From the NCBI GenBank assembly GCA_022496805.1, contig CM040085.1, positions 34,067,811-34,131,810 on the forward strand: a DNA stretch of 64,000 bases. The letters are read 5' to 3'. Made by a program: the position numbers and the translations under genes. Each line of letters starts with the position of its first letter. The first letter of the stretch is position 1. The notes beneath the pieces are model-generated. The model was not told the DNA's origin. It made no database searches and saw nothing but the letters and a program-made list of their open reading frames with translations. Below are positions 49,976-62,079 of this stretch, piece after piece. The stretch is from Pohlia nutans (lineage: Eukaryota > Streptophyta > Bryopsida > Bryales > Mniaceae).

Positions 49976-51963
49976 ATGGCCATGGCTGCAACCGCTGCCT
50001 TCTCCATGGCGGCCCTGAATGCCGCCTTGCCCTCGGGTGTCATGTCCACCGACACTCGCAGCAGTGCGACCGTCGTCTGTAGTGCGCGCGTGAGCATCAG
50101 GCGGAGCGCTTCCGTGGCGGTGAGGCCGCAGACGGTGACCAAGGCTGCTGTCGGTTTCCAGGCTTTCGATGGCCTTCGGAACGAAAATGCGCTGCAGCTG
50201 CGTACCGGTGAGTTAGTTTCACTGTCTGTAAGTGCAATTCGAATTGTTTCGGTGTCTTTTCATTCTGATTTTCTTCCATTGTGAGTGATTTTCTGAGGTT
50301 TACGTCAACTTCCTGCTGGAGCTTTACATTTCGATGTCTCCATCTTGAATCAATGGCGTAGGCCTTGAATTGGTTTTACATGAGGTTATGATCTTCGAAA
50401 CTTAATTAGGTCAAGAAATTATTCCCGGGGGTTGCATTATCCATTATGTTTGAGAATCACCTGCGTTCATGACCCCCTGTAAAGACCCCGTGTAGATGTA
50501 AAAACCCATGCAAGACGAGGGTTTATGTGTCTAAAAACCTTTGTATACAGATATATTCCGTCAATATTTTCATTTCAGCTCTAAATAAGTCTATTTTATG
50601 TTTTTACGGCAATATTTCAAATTAATACCCCTTTTGTGCACTCACATACACTTTCACAAATTTGACATAGTGCACCCCCGGGAATCAAATGTCGTAGGCT
50701 TTGCATTGATTTTACATGAGGTTATGAACTTCGACACTTAATTAGGTCAAGAATTTACTGGTGATATGGTAAGGTAACCACATCTGAAAGGCGACATTTT
50801 AAGTGCTGAGTATAGTTTTCATCATTATAGTTTATTTTAACTATTCTTCTTAGGAAAGCAAATAGGATTCTAACGCACCAGAGAATGTATTGTTTCCGCG
50901 TTTTCAAAATTTTACTTATAGATGACCTAATATTGATACGAATTTTGATGTTGATGTTGCGTACATTCTACAAGATTGTTTAAGATTTTGAGGTGTTGTA
51001 TTTAGGTAGGTGGTACAATTAGGTATCTCTACCTTATTTGATAGCTGATATGAATGAGTTAAGCGGATTGAACTTCGTAGGTCATAATGCTGGATGTTCT
51101 TCCTTAAGGTGGCTCTCCTTACCCTCCGGGTTCAAAATAAATGACATCAAAATACACATATACTGAAATGCATGCTGAGCAGTGATTTTTTTTCATTTTT
51201 TCAAGGGAGTCCCATAGGCGATTTGACAATTGAAACTTGAAAAATAGAAAGCATTTTTTTGGCGATTTACAATTTTTTTTACTACAAACACAGAGCTTTC
51301 TATAGAATTGTTGGCTATACATACCAATGATAAGGGAAGATTATGGCGATATGCTCTATTATTTTACCCAATTTTTCTTACAGCGACATAGCAAGCCCAT
51401 TTTTCAAATAGCAAGTTGGCGATATATAGCCACAAAAAAGATTCGCTGATGCTGAGTTTCTTTGTTTGGCACTCTGTTTCCAATACCGTTATACAGCGGA
51501 GATGAACAATTCGTAAGAGATTAAGCTCTAATCGCATTCTGTCTATGCTTCCGCAGGCCTGACTTTTGGATTGACGGGTTTGGGAATCAGCAATGGGTCA
51601 AAGTGGTTCGCCATGAGACACGGTCGCAAAATTCACCGCCTGGGCAGGCCTGCTGACCAGCGTCGCGCTCTACTCCGAGGTTTAACCACCGAAATCCTTC
51701 GTCACGGTCGGATCAAAACCACCCGTGCCCGTGCCACTGCCATGCGCAAGTATGTCGACCACATGATCACTCTTGCCAAGGGAGGCTCTCTTCATCAGAG
51801 ACGGCAAGCGTTAGGGTTTCTTTACGATAAGCAGTTGGTGCATTCTCTGTTCGCCGAAGTGCCTGAACGGTACGGCGAAAGAAACGGTGGATACACGAGG
51901 ATCATCCGGACAATGCCACGAAAAGGTGACAATGCCCCCATGGCATTCATTGAGCTTGTTTAG
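49976..51963 (+). CDS. RPL17: Plastid large-subunit ribosomal protein bL17, nuclear-encoded precursor
   Basis: bL17 is a bacterial-type 50S subunit protein near the peptide exit tunnel. Exon 1 is 49976-50207 and exon 2 is 51557-51963 (donor CCG/GTGAGT, acceptor CTTCCGCAG). Together they encode 212 residues. Residues 1-96 are an A/S/T/V/R-rich extension starting [19 protein letters not shown], typical of a chloroplast transit peptide. Residues 97-212 match the bacterial or cyanobacterial protein from its usual start: [20 protein letters not shown], then [18 protein letters not shown], and the C-terminal [20 protein letters not shown]. The mature length of 116 is the family norm. The reading frame stays open upstream of 49976 but has no ATG there, which supports the chosen start. 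A plastid address fits better than a mitochondrial one, because mitochondrial L17 is usually more divergent with a C-terminal extension. Confidence 0.95.
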
Positions 51964-54152
51964 GTACTCTTCTTTAGGTTGTTCCATTTTCATTGTAACG
52001 AAGCTTACATAATCTAGATTACCTAGACACATCGATTTTTTTTATGAATGGATGCTCTGGAGTCCTTTATGAATGATGTGTCTCCCATGTGCAATGTTCC
52101 ACAATTTCAATTCTGTAGTATGCAGGTTTGCATTGCTGTTTTACTTTGGGTCATATTCAGAATTGGTTTTGTTTTTCATGAGTCTTTTCATGATTGCTGT
52201 ACGGTATGAGGCTGTAAAACCAACGCAGGTTTCAAAATGGACAGATGTGCCCATGGTGATCATCTAGGACATAACTGCATGCCCAAAGTGCATGTCTTAA
52301 CTGGCTTTTGTTGGAAGACAATCTAGGGCATGCATTTTTTTCCTTTGAATAATCACCATGAGCACATCTGTCCATTTAGAACCCCTGTTTGTTTCACATC
52401 CTACCTTATATGAACCAGTCTGTGGTGTTTGATTTTGCTCCACATAGTGTCTATTTATTTACCTGAGCCCATGCAATTTACGTAAGGTCTTATAATCTAT
52501 GTTTGCATTAGTTCATTGTGTGTGAGGGGATAGGTTTCTGCAAAAAATGTTCTTCTGTTACAACTATGAGCTCAGGGCTCTGTAAAAAAAATTGATGTGC
52601 TTATCAGGAACCTGGTACTAAAATTCTGCTTTGGTTTTGTAAGCATGGACATTGTAGCAGCAGTCACTATATATCATGCAATTTGTCTCTGCCCTTTTAA
52701 GCTCTTGCCAAGAGCATGAGACATCATGTTGAGCCTATCATTGAGGTAGTATTTTATGTCAGTGATGTGGTTTTCTCAATTACCGGTACTATTTTCATCA
52801 GGCTTAGAGTAGTTTTTGGATCCATGAACTGGACTTGAGTCACTAGTCATTGCCTGGATCATGACATGGGAGACATAATAATGCCTGGTGATCTTGAATT
52901 GCTTCATTATTACTGGGATTAATAGTGGGTGTCAGGATGGGATGGTGGGTTTGTTTAATGGAAAACCAGGTTTCTCAACACGTGAGATAACTAGTATCCT
53001 CCTTGCATGGGTGGATGGAACTAGGGATTGGTTCATGACATCCGCTAATGTATGATAGGGAGTTAGTATGATCACACATGAGCCTCATGTCACCATCTTT
53101 CCATAAGAACGCTCTCACTTTTTGTTTAGTGATCCAACTTGAGTGTAGTTAGTGATTGAGTGCGACAATGGAAACTGACCTTATAAGTCACATTTATTTT
53201 TGCTGTGCCCTCCCAATTCTCCAAGTGTGCCCACCATATGATTGTGGGGTCTGAATCTTTTGTGTAAGGAATTGAAATCTTGTGAGACCACCTTTTAATT
53301 CTGTTTCTAAATTAAGTTGTAATGTTTCTAACCTCTGTGCTACTAATGTTTTATTTATTCTTCTGTTTTTTATACAAATGAAAGTAAATTTCCCCTGCAG
53401 TTGAAAAACGAAATGGAGGACGCCCCTCATCAGTTGGTTGCCTAGCCAGGGACATTCTTCAACCTTTCAGTCACTGCTGTTGTTAGCACGGGCATCTGTG
53501 CCAATCAGTAAGTCTGATTGTATTATTTCTATTTCTGGATGTCTTATACTGTAGCTCTGCATAGCATCATCCCTTTGTGAAAAGTGAAAACTGGTGAAGT
53601 TTAATACATGAACGCCCCATTAAGTCAATGACATCCAAATCTTTTGTTGACAAACGGGAACTGCTTTGGTGCAGACTGTACTAGACTCAAAGTAATGTAG
53701 CATTCTGTCGAATTATCTGTTACAATTCTCAAATAGAAGGAGGCTGTCTAAGAGTTAATGTAGCATAAGTTAAGTACTCCTCACCTATAGATTCTTGCCT
53801 AAAATGTACACTATCTGAACATGACTGTCTAGGGTTGGTTTTGGATGTACTTGTAATCATCATTTAAAAGATTCATAGCCTATTCATACAATGTTGCTTG
53901 TATTGGAATCCTCTTTCAATGGTCAACAAGATACAACAAAAGTTGAGATATTTATTTGGACCATAGGAACCACGCTCACATGCTTGTTTGGACTCTTTTA
54001 GGTGTACATACATGATGCTGGATTGTGTGCAGAGACATTTCGCACAAACAGGTTTCTTGATCTGAATGGGTTTGCAAGCACTTCTCTTATTGAATTTCGA
54101 GAGTATTTTCCTCTATTGTTTGAACTCCAGGTACAAAACTTCCAGTCCAATC
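51964..54152. other. 3' flank of bL17 and intergenic sequence with one exon-like ORF
   Basis: The first few hundred bases are probably the bL17 3' UTR and flank. At 54001-54130 an open stretch containing IHDAGLCAETFRTNRFLDLN is bounded by TTTTAG and GTACAA, so it looks like a splice-bounded exon, but I do not recognise a family and cannot link it to neighbours. Confidence 0.35.
52228..52385. repeat. Hairpin-forming inverted repeat downstream of the bL17 gene
   Basis: The arms AAATGGACAGATGTGCCCATGG (left) and the inverse of AAATGGACAGATGTGCTCATGG (right) pair. An inner pair around GCATGCCC also matches. It is about 265 bp beyond the bL17 stop and could lie in the 3' UTR. Probably a small MITE; target duplication not clear. 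Confidence 0.6.
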
Positions 54153-54376
54153 TTAACCCTTAAAGGGCTGATGGAGATAGTAGATACGTTGGCGTATATT
54201 TGACATTTGTTGTAACTAGAATGTTCCAAATTGAGACCCCAATAGCTCATTAAAATCATGCCGACATGAATTTTAACTTCACTTTTGATCTTAAACCCAT
54301 AGGAGCTGTGGAACCATGCCAAATACAATGGAATATTGGTTGGTCGGAAAGGGCTTTTTGGACCTTTAAGGGTTAA
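54153..54376. mobile_element. TTAA-flanked (piggyBac-like) MITE, 224 bp
   Basis: Ends are TTAACCCTTAAAGGGC and GGACCTTTAAGGGTTAA. Non-coding. It lies just left of the TA-flanked element at 54413. Confidence 0.8.
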
Positions 54377-54412
54377 ATAAGAAATTCTTTACTTGTTGAA
54401 ATTAACCATCTA

Positions 54413-54793
54413 TGGTAGACATGCCAATGACCACATAGTTCTAATCATAGTACACATGCCAATGATCGCACAATTTGACCACACAATTCTAATCATAGTA
54501 CACATGCCAATGATCGCACAGTTTCACCACACAACTCCAATAGAAATGTAAGGTATCGTCCAATCACCGCACACCATGTGGTAAAGGGTTCCAAGTAAAT
54601 TCCATTAAAATCATACCCAATTTGTTTGACGTGCAATAAAAGTTATTGTACAAAACATTTTGAGTGTGATTCTTTCAAGGCGAATCTCAACTTGACAAAC
54701 CACAATCTTTTAAAATTTGAGACAGTGTAAGTTTCTACATTCTCGTGGGGAAGGATTAGAATATTGCCTATGCGGTCATTGGCATGTCTACTA
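54413..54793. mobile_element. TA-flanked MITE with internal tandem repeats
   Basis: Ends are TGGTAGACATGCCAATGACC and GGTCATTGGCATGTCTACTA, flanked by TA (54411-54412, 54794-54795). Just inside the left end, a unit containing CATGCCAATGATCGCACA and TCTAATCATAGTACA is repeated about two and a half times (54413-54540). Confidence 0.7.
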
Positions 54794-54795
54794 TA

Positions 54796-57543
54796 AGTAT
54801 GTGCAAGTGAGTTTTATACCATAGGTGAAGGGCAAGGTTGGTAGAAAATATTTCTAAAAACAAATGCCAATTTTCTGAGAAACTATGTTTTCAGAAAGAG
54901 AAAATCTTGAAGAATATTCAAAAACATTTCATTTGTCAAAAAAATTAAAAATAAAAAGATATATGGTGCTGACCCCGCTTTCAACCTATGATATTCCTGT
55001 GATAATTTTCCAACCTGAGCACTTTGCAGGGATTTCATGTGCCTCTAAAGTGAATCACCTTAATTGCGCCATGTGACTATTTGTCATTTTGTGATCACTA
55101 TGTATCAAATTTGATATGTACACTATTGGCACAAATAGGGTGCCTAAATACGTTACATCTCATGGCAAGTTTGAGTGCATTGCTTCTCAAACTTGCTTCC
55201 AATTGCTCTGATGAAAGAGCCCCATACTGCCACATAAAGCCTTTCCACCAGAAAGGCCACGAGGTTGAATTTTATACAAGTCATCAAGATGTTTTTTAGC
55301 CATTGATATCAAATGCCTTGAAGTGCTTAGAAAATTGAACTAGGTCCATGACGACATCTGTTAGGGCTTGATTCTGATACAAGGTTCTATCTGGGCTTGT
55401 TGGAATGAGGAATAAAATCTAATCTCAAACAACTTTTGACCTTCGCTAGAGGGCAGACAACTTCTTACGCTTGCGCCAAGAGGAATAGAAGAAAATCCTT
55501 GTCGTATGCTTTGGCCCCATACTGTGAGTTGTTCCAAGAAAAGTTATGCTCCAAGGGTACATGATAAACTTGTGAATGAAGATGGAAGGCCTTTTCTTAT
55601 TCCTCGCATATTTTATAACGGATCCTGTACGCCTCACATGGTTTTTGTAGTTCTAAGTGGCATAACATTCTCCAACATGCTTGATGGCATCATTCAAACA
55701 AAAGTATTATTGTAGACTATAGCCTTAGAGCATGCCCAGCAGCATCACTTTTCAAGGGACCAATGCCAATGTTCACGTCAAGAAATGGTGTAGTTGAGTT
55801 TTGCCCGTCATATGAGGCTCCCTTGGCGCAAGGGAATTACTGATGCTAAACATAGATGAAAGAGGAATCAACGGATTGGGAGGCATTGATGAGAGCCGCG
55901 GAAATCGAGATGTACCTGCTCAGTAGGTGTTGGCTTGATGCATGTTAGATTCATCCTCAATAGGGACAGAGTTCCAAACAAAATTGGTGGAATAAAGTCA
56001 GAGGTGGTTAGTGGTTGATAAATGGTTGGATGTTGGTGGAGATCTCATGCATCCCCCTCAAACTCAAATGGCGTTGAGTCCATGATTTTTTAGAACTGTT
56101 GAGCATGTTCTTTCTCCTTTTTCCTATATTAAGCTTCTTCAACCTTCAAAATAGAAGCATTAACTAATCTAATGGTGTGAACCCTGAGCACAATATTGTA
56201 GACCCTCAACTAGTAGAAATAATAGTTTGAGCTATTGGGAAGCTTGTTATGGGACAAATTCACAAAGGAATGAGGAAGTTTAATATGAAGCAGTCTAGGG
56301 AGTATGCTTCAAGAGTTCTTGCAATTTCATTGACTTGATAAAGGTTGTTTGTTACCCAATATAGTAGTTGAGTTCATGAACTATCGCTTTTTGTACATTA
56401 AGTTTACCATTTCTAGCATAAAAATCTACAAAAATGATTTATTTATTTTTTGGAAGTTTATGATCCTTCCACAAAGTGTTATGCAGTGTGTTATACAGTA
56501 TGTCTTGATTAAGTGTCATACAGTATGTCTTGATTATAATCAAAGTTATTTTTCCGTGAGAATTTTTCACATTGCTTGTGCACTTTTAACCCTTGAAATT
56601 CTTTGGTGTGCTTAGGCCCAAAACTACCCCAAAATGATACTCTAATCTAAAATAATGTTAAAAATTTTACTTTGTTTGATTCTGTGATAAATTCGATTAT
56701 AGAATCCTTTACTTAATCTGTTTAGCTACCTATATCTTTTTAAATTATAAAGTGAAAAACTCCATAGATAACAAGATCATAATGCTTAAGTTTTCAAGAA
56801 CATTCTTTAACCTTTATCAAAGGTGAAATTTCATTTTTCAAACTTTTTAATAACAAATGTGTGTATTCAACAACTTGTGCTCTTTTTTTTTTATAATACG
56901 TTAGAAGAATAAATTGACTAGTTGGGAATACATAAACAAAAACTCAACAAAAATCAAAACTTTGTACTTATTTTCAAAAAATTATTCAGTGAAAGGAAGT
57001 ACGTGATGACAAGAAAAACAAAACTGCTAATACCTTTGACATGGAATCAAGAATTATCAATTCTAATGGTGAAAATGCTCTAGTATATAACAATCTTATG
57101 TTTTAATAGTTTGAATTTTTTTTTATAAAAGATTTCAGATAAAGAACTTTAAAACAAAAAGTTTCTATGACTGTCTTCCAAACCAAACTTTATAGATTTG
57201 TTTCACTAATTAAAATAGAATGATTTTAAATTTCATGTAGATATTGTCTATCCAATCAAAATATATTTTTAAATGAATTAAAAAATATTTTTTAAGATGC
57301 TACATTGGCTCTTAAATTGAAAAAATCTTATAACTTTTGCAATTCTTATTGAAATCATATGAATAAAAGCTTGGCATATAGAGAATAGCAATAAGAATTT
57401 TTTATTTATTTTTAAATCTAGAATTCAAAATTTACAGTTTCATCTAACTTGCCTAAATTGAAAAAAATAAATTGGATGGAATAAAGCTTTAGGACTTAAT
57501 GGAAGCAATTTTATCAAATTTGGTAGTCTCATACACAAGATCC
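54796..57543. other. Intergenic, no gene recognised
   Basis: Several ORFs of 60-90 codons on both strands (for example 55081-55299 and 55506-55715) with no family motif. An unpaired TTTTAACCCTTGAAATTC near 56587 resembles the left end of a TTAA-type element. Confidence 0.45.
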
Positions 57544-58089
57544 TTAACTCTTAAAGATCATAGAAGCCCTCTCAGGGATGGTGGGTTCCAAAATGAACTC
57601 CAAAATGATGTTTTCAGATTTTATTTTTATATTTGAAATCCCCCTCCAAAATTTCCCAATTTTTTTATTGGAATTTTTTCTTAAAATAGTCAATATTAAG
57701 TGAGATGTACACATCAAAATTTGCATATCCTAAAGTCAACTAAACTTTGACCATACTTAATTGCATGAGGTTTTGTCCAACCATGTTTTCTTTTTAAAGG
57801 TGTCAAAAGAATATTTTTTTGTCTTTGTCTTTTAAATTTCTAATTTTAGGTTCATTTCATCGTCCAAATTGAAGAAAAACCAAAAAATGATCTCACGAGC
57901 CCTATCTAATGACCTACTTTGTAGCAATGAATTTTTTTTGCTAATTTGATCAATTAAGATAATAAATCACATGTTTTTCTTCATTTTGGTGTACACTATA
58001 ATGTTTTTAAAAAATCTCAAAAGAATGAAAGGAAAGATGTGGAAATGACACTCAAAAATGAGAAAAATCACATGTCCTTCAAGAGTTAA
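57544..58089. mobile_element. TTAA-flanked (piggyBac-like) element abutting family P1 copy 4
   Basis: The left end is TTAACTCTTAAAGATC and the right end GTCCTTCAAGAGTTAA, inverted with few mismatches. It is 546 bp and non-coding. The interior near 57910-58040 has a diverged relative at 40186-40310. Confidence 0.6.
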
Positions 58090-58666
58090 CCCCTAACTAC
58101 CTAGGCATTCATTTTTTGAACATATACAGATCTCATCCAATTTTTCTCATCCGTCATGCATTTTTTGTAGTGTGGATTTTTTACTATAGATTCTATGGGA
58201 AGTTAGCTTCATGCATGTGTGATCCAATTAGAAGTGGAATGATTTGTGAAAATTTTATGCCTTATTTCATGTTGCATTGATTCACCAAAAATTTCTAAAA
58301 TCTTAGTTCAAAGTAGTTCAAAAGTGCTCTTTAAAAATTCGACTTGTAAAATTAAGCAACCAAACAATCTTCAAAAATCACAGCACTTTGAGTATTCCGT
58401 TTCAACCCATCATGACAAATTTCATCTACAAATTGTCATATCTTGTTTTTAATCAAATTAAAAAATAATTTTAAATTTAAGTTTCAAAATTTATTCAAAA
58501 ATATTGGTGATAGAAATCATAGATCTAACCGCACGTATAGAATCTAATTCATAATGTACAACTTTAATTCATACATCAAGTTCAAAATATCTCCTTAGTT
58601 GCATTTTATAATGCCTTTTTGCAAAACTGCCCAATCTGGAGAGGATTGTGGACATTTAGGGGTTAA
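58086..58666 (+). mobile_element. TTAA-flanked (piggyBac-like) MITE, family P1 copy 4
   Basis: It starts TTAACCCCTAACTACC and ends GACATTTAGGGGTTAA, 581 bp. Its left TTAA (58086-58089) is at the same time the right TTAA of the element at 57544-58089. Confidence 0.87.
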
Positions 58667-59136
58667 AGGCATACACATTCTTCTAAATATCAAAAACAAT
58701 GCAAAGATTACACATGAGTCACCAAAATATAGTGATAATTTTCATTCAGAACATCCAACACTAGTAGAAAACAAACCCCTCATACATGTTCTAGAAAACC
58801 TAATTATATTCTAATTGGCATGATTTTCTTTAAATAGCATTACAATTGGCAAGATTTAATACAACTAGGCAATTTTGTGGGAAGTGGGGTAATGTACTAC
58901 ACTTTTTCGTGCAATTACTGAGAGTCATCTCAATTCTAAAGATTGTGGGCCACTTGATCTTATCTTATATAGATATATTCAGTTTTTGGAGATATTTCAA
59001 CCCACAATATATTTGGACACTACAAACTCGTCCTGCATTGTAATTGCATAGAAAAGTATAGTGTAACTCAAAAAAAAATTAACATCTTTTCTACACTATA
59101 GTTACACTCTTCATTCTATTTAGTATCATTTCTGAT

Positions 59137-59538
59137 TTAACCCTCTTAGGATGTTGAGTTGAAAAATATGGCTTAGATACATGTAAAAGGCTCACTTAAG
59201 AGATGAAGGGATTCTTTTCTTAAGCTGAAATTTTTGTGGGGATTTGCTTTCAAGGATGTGATGCTCTGTAATTTTTTGCAAAACATTCTACGACCAAAAA
59301 GAGCGGTTTAGGTGACTTACGTATTCACAGAGAATACATAGAACACGACATTGCGCTAGGCAAATATTCCACTCAGAAATTCCAAATAAATATTTTAAAA
59401 ATTGTAAATGTTCCTCCATGGAAATGTTGTCTAGATTGTAAGTTTGCGTGCAAACCCATACACCCGGGAAGGTGCCTCAAATGGACAAATACAACAAACA
59501 GAGGGCCATTTTAGGCCTCAACATCCTAAAAGGGTTAA
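59137..59538. mobile_element. TTAA-flanked (piggyBac-like) MITE, 402 bp
   Basis: Ends are TTAACCCTCTTAGGATGTTGA and TCAACATCCTAAAAGGGTTAA, an inverted repeat with one or two mismatches. The interior is non-coding and unrelated to family P1. Confidence 0.82.
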
Positions 59539-60020
59539 TGTAACATCAAATTAATGTAGGATACAATAAATAAGTTTTTTTTTGTTAAATTTGTACTTCG
59601 GAACTAAAATTTTCAATGAATAGTGACTCACAAAATCCAAAACAAGTGATTGATGTTCATGAATAAATACACTAATTCATGAGGTTTGAATTATAATTAA
59701 ATATACGAAATATTGTATCACACACAAAATAGAATGAAGAGTCTATCCATTGCAGTGTAGCCTAATATTCCAGTACTTTTCATGTCTACCACACAAGCTT
59801 GCAAACAATAACTTCTGATTCAGCGGAATGGACCACAAACTCATGTGGGACCATACGAGATACATTCTTCTACTTTTTCTTCCTGCACTCTAAGTTACTT
59901 TTCTTTCACAATGCCATAACGGCATAAAGTGACCCCTGCATGCCATTTACTGTAACTTCCATTTAGAATGCGAAATTTGTACCAGGATGTGCATAATATC
60001 ACTCTCAAAGTTGAAGGCTA

Positions 60021-60225
60021 CACTAATTATCCATTTAGTGAAGGTGGGTTTATAGTGCGTGTTTGGGAAATTAGTGAAGGTGATATTAAATATCATTATG
60101 ATGTAAAATTAGCATGATATGAAGATTTTAGCTACTCACTAAAAATTTCAATCCTCGCTAATTTTGAGATTTGGAAAAATAGTGCATGTCTAGGGAATTA
60201 GTAGCACTAAATGGGATAATCAATG
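60021..60225. mobile_element. TA-flanked MITE, 205 bp
   Basis: Inverted ends CACTAATTATCCATTTAGTG and CACTAAATGGGATAATCAATG (three mismatches), each next to a TA (60019-60020, 60226-60227). Non-coding. Confidence 0.65.
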
Positions 60226-60495
60226 TAGTTCTAAAATATTCATGTGATTCATAAATCTTTCAATTTTCATGAAAACCCACATTTTGTGACGAAAAAACAG
60301 TCGGCACCTGGGGCCAAAATGGTACTGTTCATCGCCCTTGCTGTTTTCTGATGCCCCTTTTTTCTGTTCCAAATGATGAGCACTAGGAAAAATAAGAAAA
60401 TTAAGCATATTTTTTAACCATACCAATCCACTACCAACCCATGCGTATGCCATGTGCAACAACAACAAAAGAATCCAACGGTGCATGGCTGAGAT

Positions 60496-60615
60496 CACTA
60501 GTAGAAAAGGTGGCGCTCCCCATGAAGATGCCTAGTCAAAATCAGTGTGCATGCGTGGAATTGGGCACTACTTGCATGGGCATCTCCCATGGCAGTGCCA
60601 CCTTTTCTACTAGTG
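60496..60615. mobile_element. CACTA-type MITE, 120 bp, TSD GAT
   Basis: Perfect terminal inverted repeats CACTAGTAGAAAAGGTGGC (60496) and GCCACCTTTTCTACTAGTG (to 60615), with GAT on both sides (60493-60495 and 60616-60618). The ends resemble those of the elements at 85-416 and 47649-48594. Confidence 0.9.
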
Positions 60616-61317
60616 GATTATGACAATGATTCAAACCATATCTTTTGTTTCTAAAATGAGATTTTTGGCATGCCTCGTTTTAATCATCAATGAAATGAAG
60701 AGAACATTTTCATAAATTGTAAAACAACAATCAAACAATGTGCAATGTTGAAGTTTAAACCAGTGTTGGTCTGGTATTGGAAGGGTCTCAAAAAAAATCC
60801 ATGCTCTGAGTACATTTGTTCATCTCAAGGACCTCATATAGATATCTAAAATGTGCTTCTGTCCAGAAGTTCACTGTAACTTGATGCCCTACCAGTCCAA
60901 CACTGGTTTCAGCATCCAAGCTTAATAAGTTCCAAATGAAGCATTTTAGAATTATTGAAGATTTATGAAGTGAAGGGGACTTCTTGGTACACATGGAAGT
61001 TCATTATATTGTACAAAATAGTCAATAATTACAAACAATCAAGTTTATGGAAGTGAAAATGAAGTCAGAGACATAGACATTGGGAAAGCATTTTTTTGGA
61101 AAAATAGTATTTTATATTCTCAAAATACAAGAGATGTATATCCATGTATTAGTATATACTCATGTATTACATAGAAGTTGGAGGTATGTATTCACAAATT
61201 TTGGGAGCTGTGAGTGTTTGAACAATAATTGGGTATTTGCATAAGGTGTGTCATCATTGCTTGCAAGTCTAAACTTCATGATCAAAACACAAATACATCG
61301 TTGATTATGAACTATTT

Positions 61318-61766
61318 TCATTTCCAATGACCAATAGTTGACCACATGGGTCGTAAAGGGCTAACATGAACATCCCATTTTGAATCTTCACAAGGCAAAG
61401 CATCTATGCAAGGAGAGTTTGTTAAATCATATTCCCTCTGTCCACAAATAATTGTCCTCATTTTTGACATTTTTCAACTTAACGGTTTTTTTGCCAAATT
61501 TTTTTCTCTTAGTTCTTAAAAAATGTTCTATCTTTCAATTGTAGTATGTAGCTTTTGCGTCACCGCCCCATTTAAAGTGGACAAGGCTCACATTTGAAGT
61601 ATAAAACATAGGACAAAAACTAGAGAAAAAAAATGCCAAAACTGACTAGGATAATTATTTCCGGACAGAGCCGGGAGTATGTGCATTTCCAATGACCAAA
61701 TTTAGTCTGAAAGGGGTAACACACACACATCCTATTTTGATTGAGTCTTCACAAGGCAAAGCAGAG
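61318..61766 (+). repeat. Direct repeat pair flanking the Stowaway-like element
   Basis: 61318-61412 and 61685-61766 share ATTTCCAATGACCAA, GG(C/G)TAACA, CATCC.ATTTTGA and TCTTCACAAGGCAAAGCA in the same order and orientation. They enclose the Stowaway-like MITE at 61432-61677. Confidence 0.7.
61432..61677. mobile_element. Stowaway-like MITE, TA-flanked, 246 bp
   Basis: Ends are TTCCCTCTGTCCACAAATAA and TTATTTCCGGACAGAGCCGGGAG, flanked by TA (61430-61431, 61678-61679). The CTCCCTC(C/T)GT... terminus is the known hallmark of plant Stowaway MITEs (Tc1/mariner-related). Two short direct repeats lie on either side of it. Confidence 0.82.
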
Positions 61767-61772
61767 AGGTCG

Positions 61773-62015
61773 TTAACTCCTAAAGGACCAAGAAGCCCAA
61801 ATTTAACCTTGTGTTGTTTTTAGCAATTTTGAGTACACGGTCTTTAATATTCACAAAGTGTTCAAATTCATTTGTGTTTTTTTACCAACACATACAATGA
61901 TCTTCATTGATTCTAGTGATATAAAATTTGGTCTCATCTGAATTATGTTATTCACAATATGATCGATTGAATTAGTCATTTTGAAACCATGAATCCTTGG
62001 TCCTTTAGGGGTTAA
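61773..62015. mobile_element. TTAA-flanked (piggyBac-like) MITE, family P2 copy 1
   Basis: Ends are TTAACTCCTAAAGGACCAAG and CTTGGTCCTTTAGGGGTTAA. It shares the interior with 62598-62798 (GATATAAAATTTG, TTCACAATATGATYG, AAACCATGAAT). 243 bp, non-coding. Confidence 0.85.
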
Positions 62016-62079
62016 ATCAAAACATGAAAAACACATCATATGAAAAAGAAAAAGAAAATGATATTCGTAAAATAAAAGT

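Noticed and set aside
55300..56300. Possible copia-type retrotransposon relic
   Set aside because: Only vague resemblance in one short stretch (EALMRAAEIEM). No LTRs, no RT or integrase motifs, and no consistent strand.
58759..58800. CACTAGTAGAAAAC as the left end of another CACTA MITE
   Set aside because: No matching right end with a CAA duplication was found downstream, so it is at most a truncated end.
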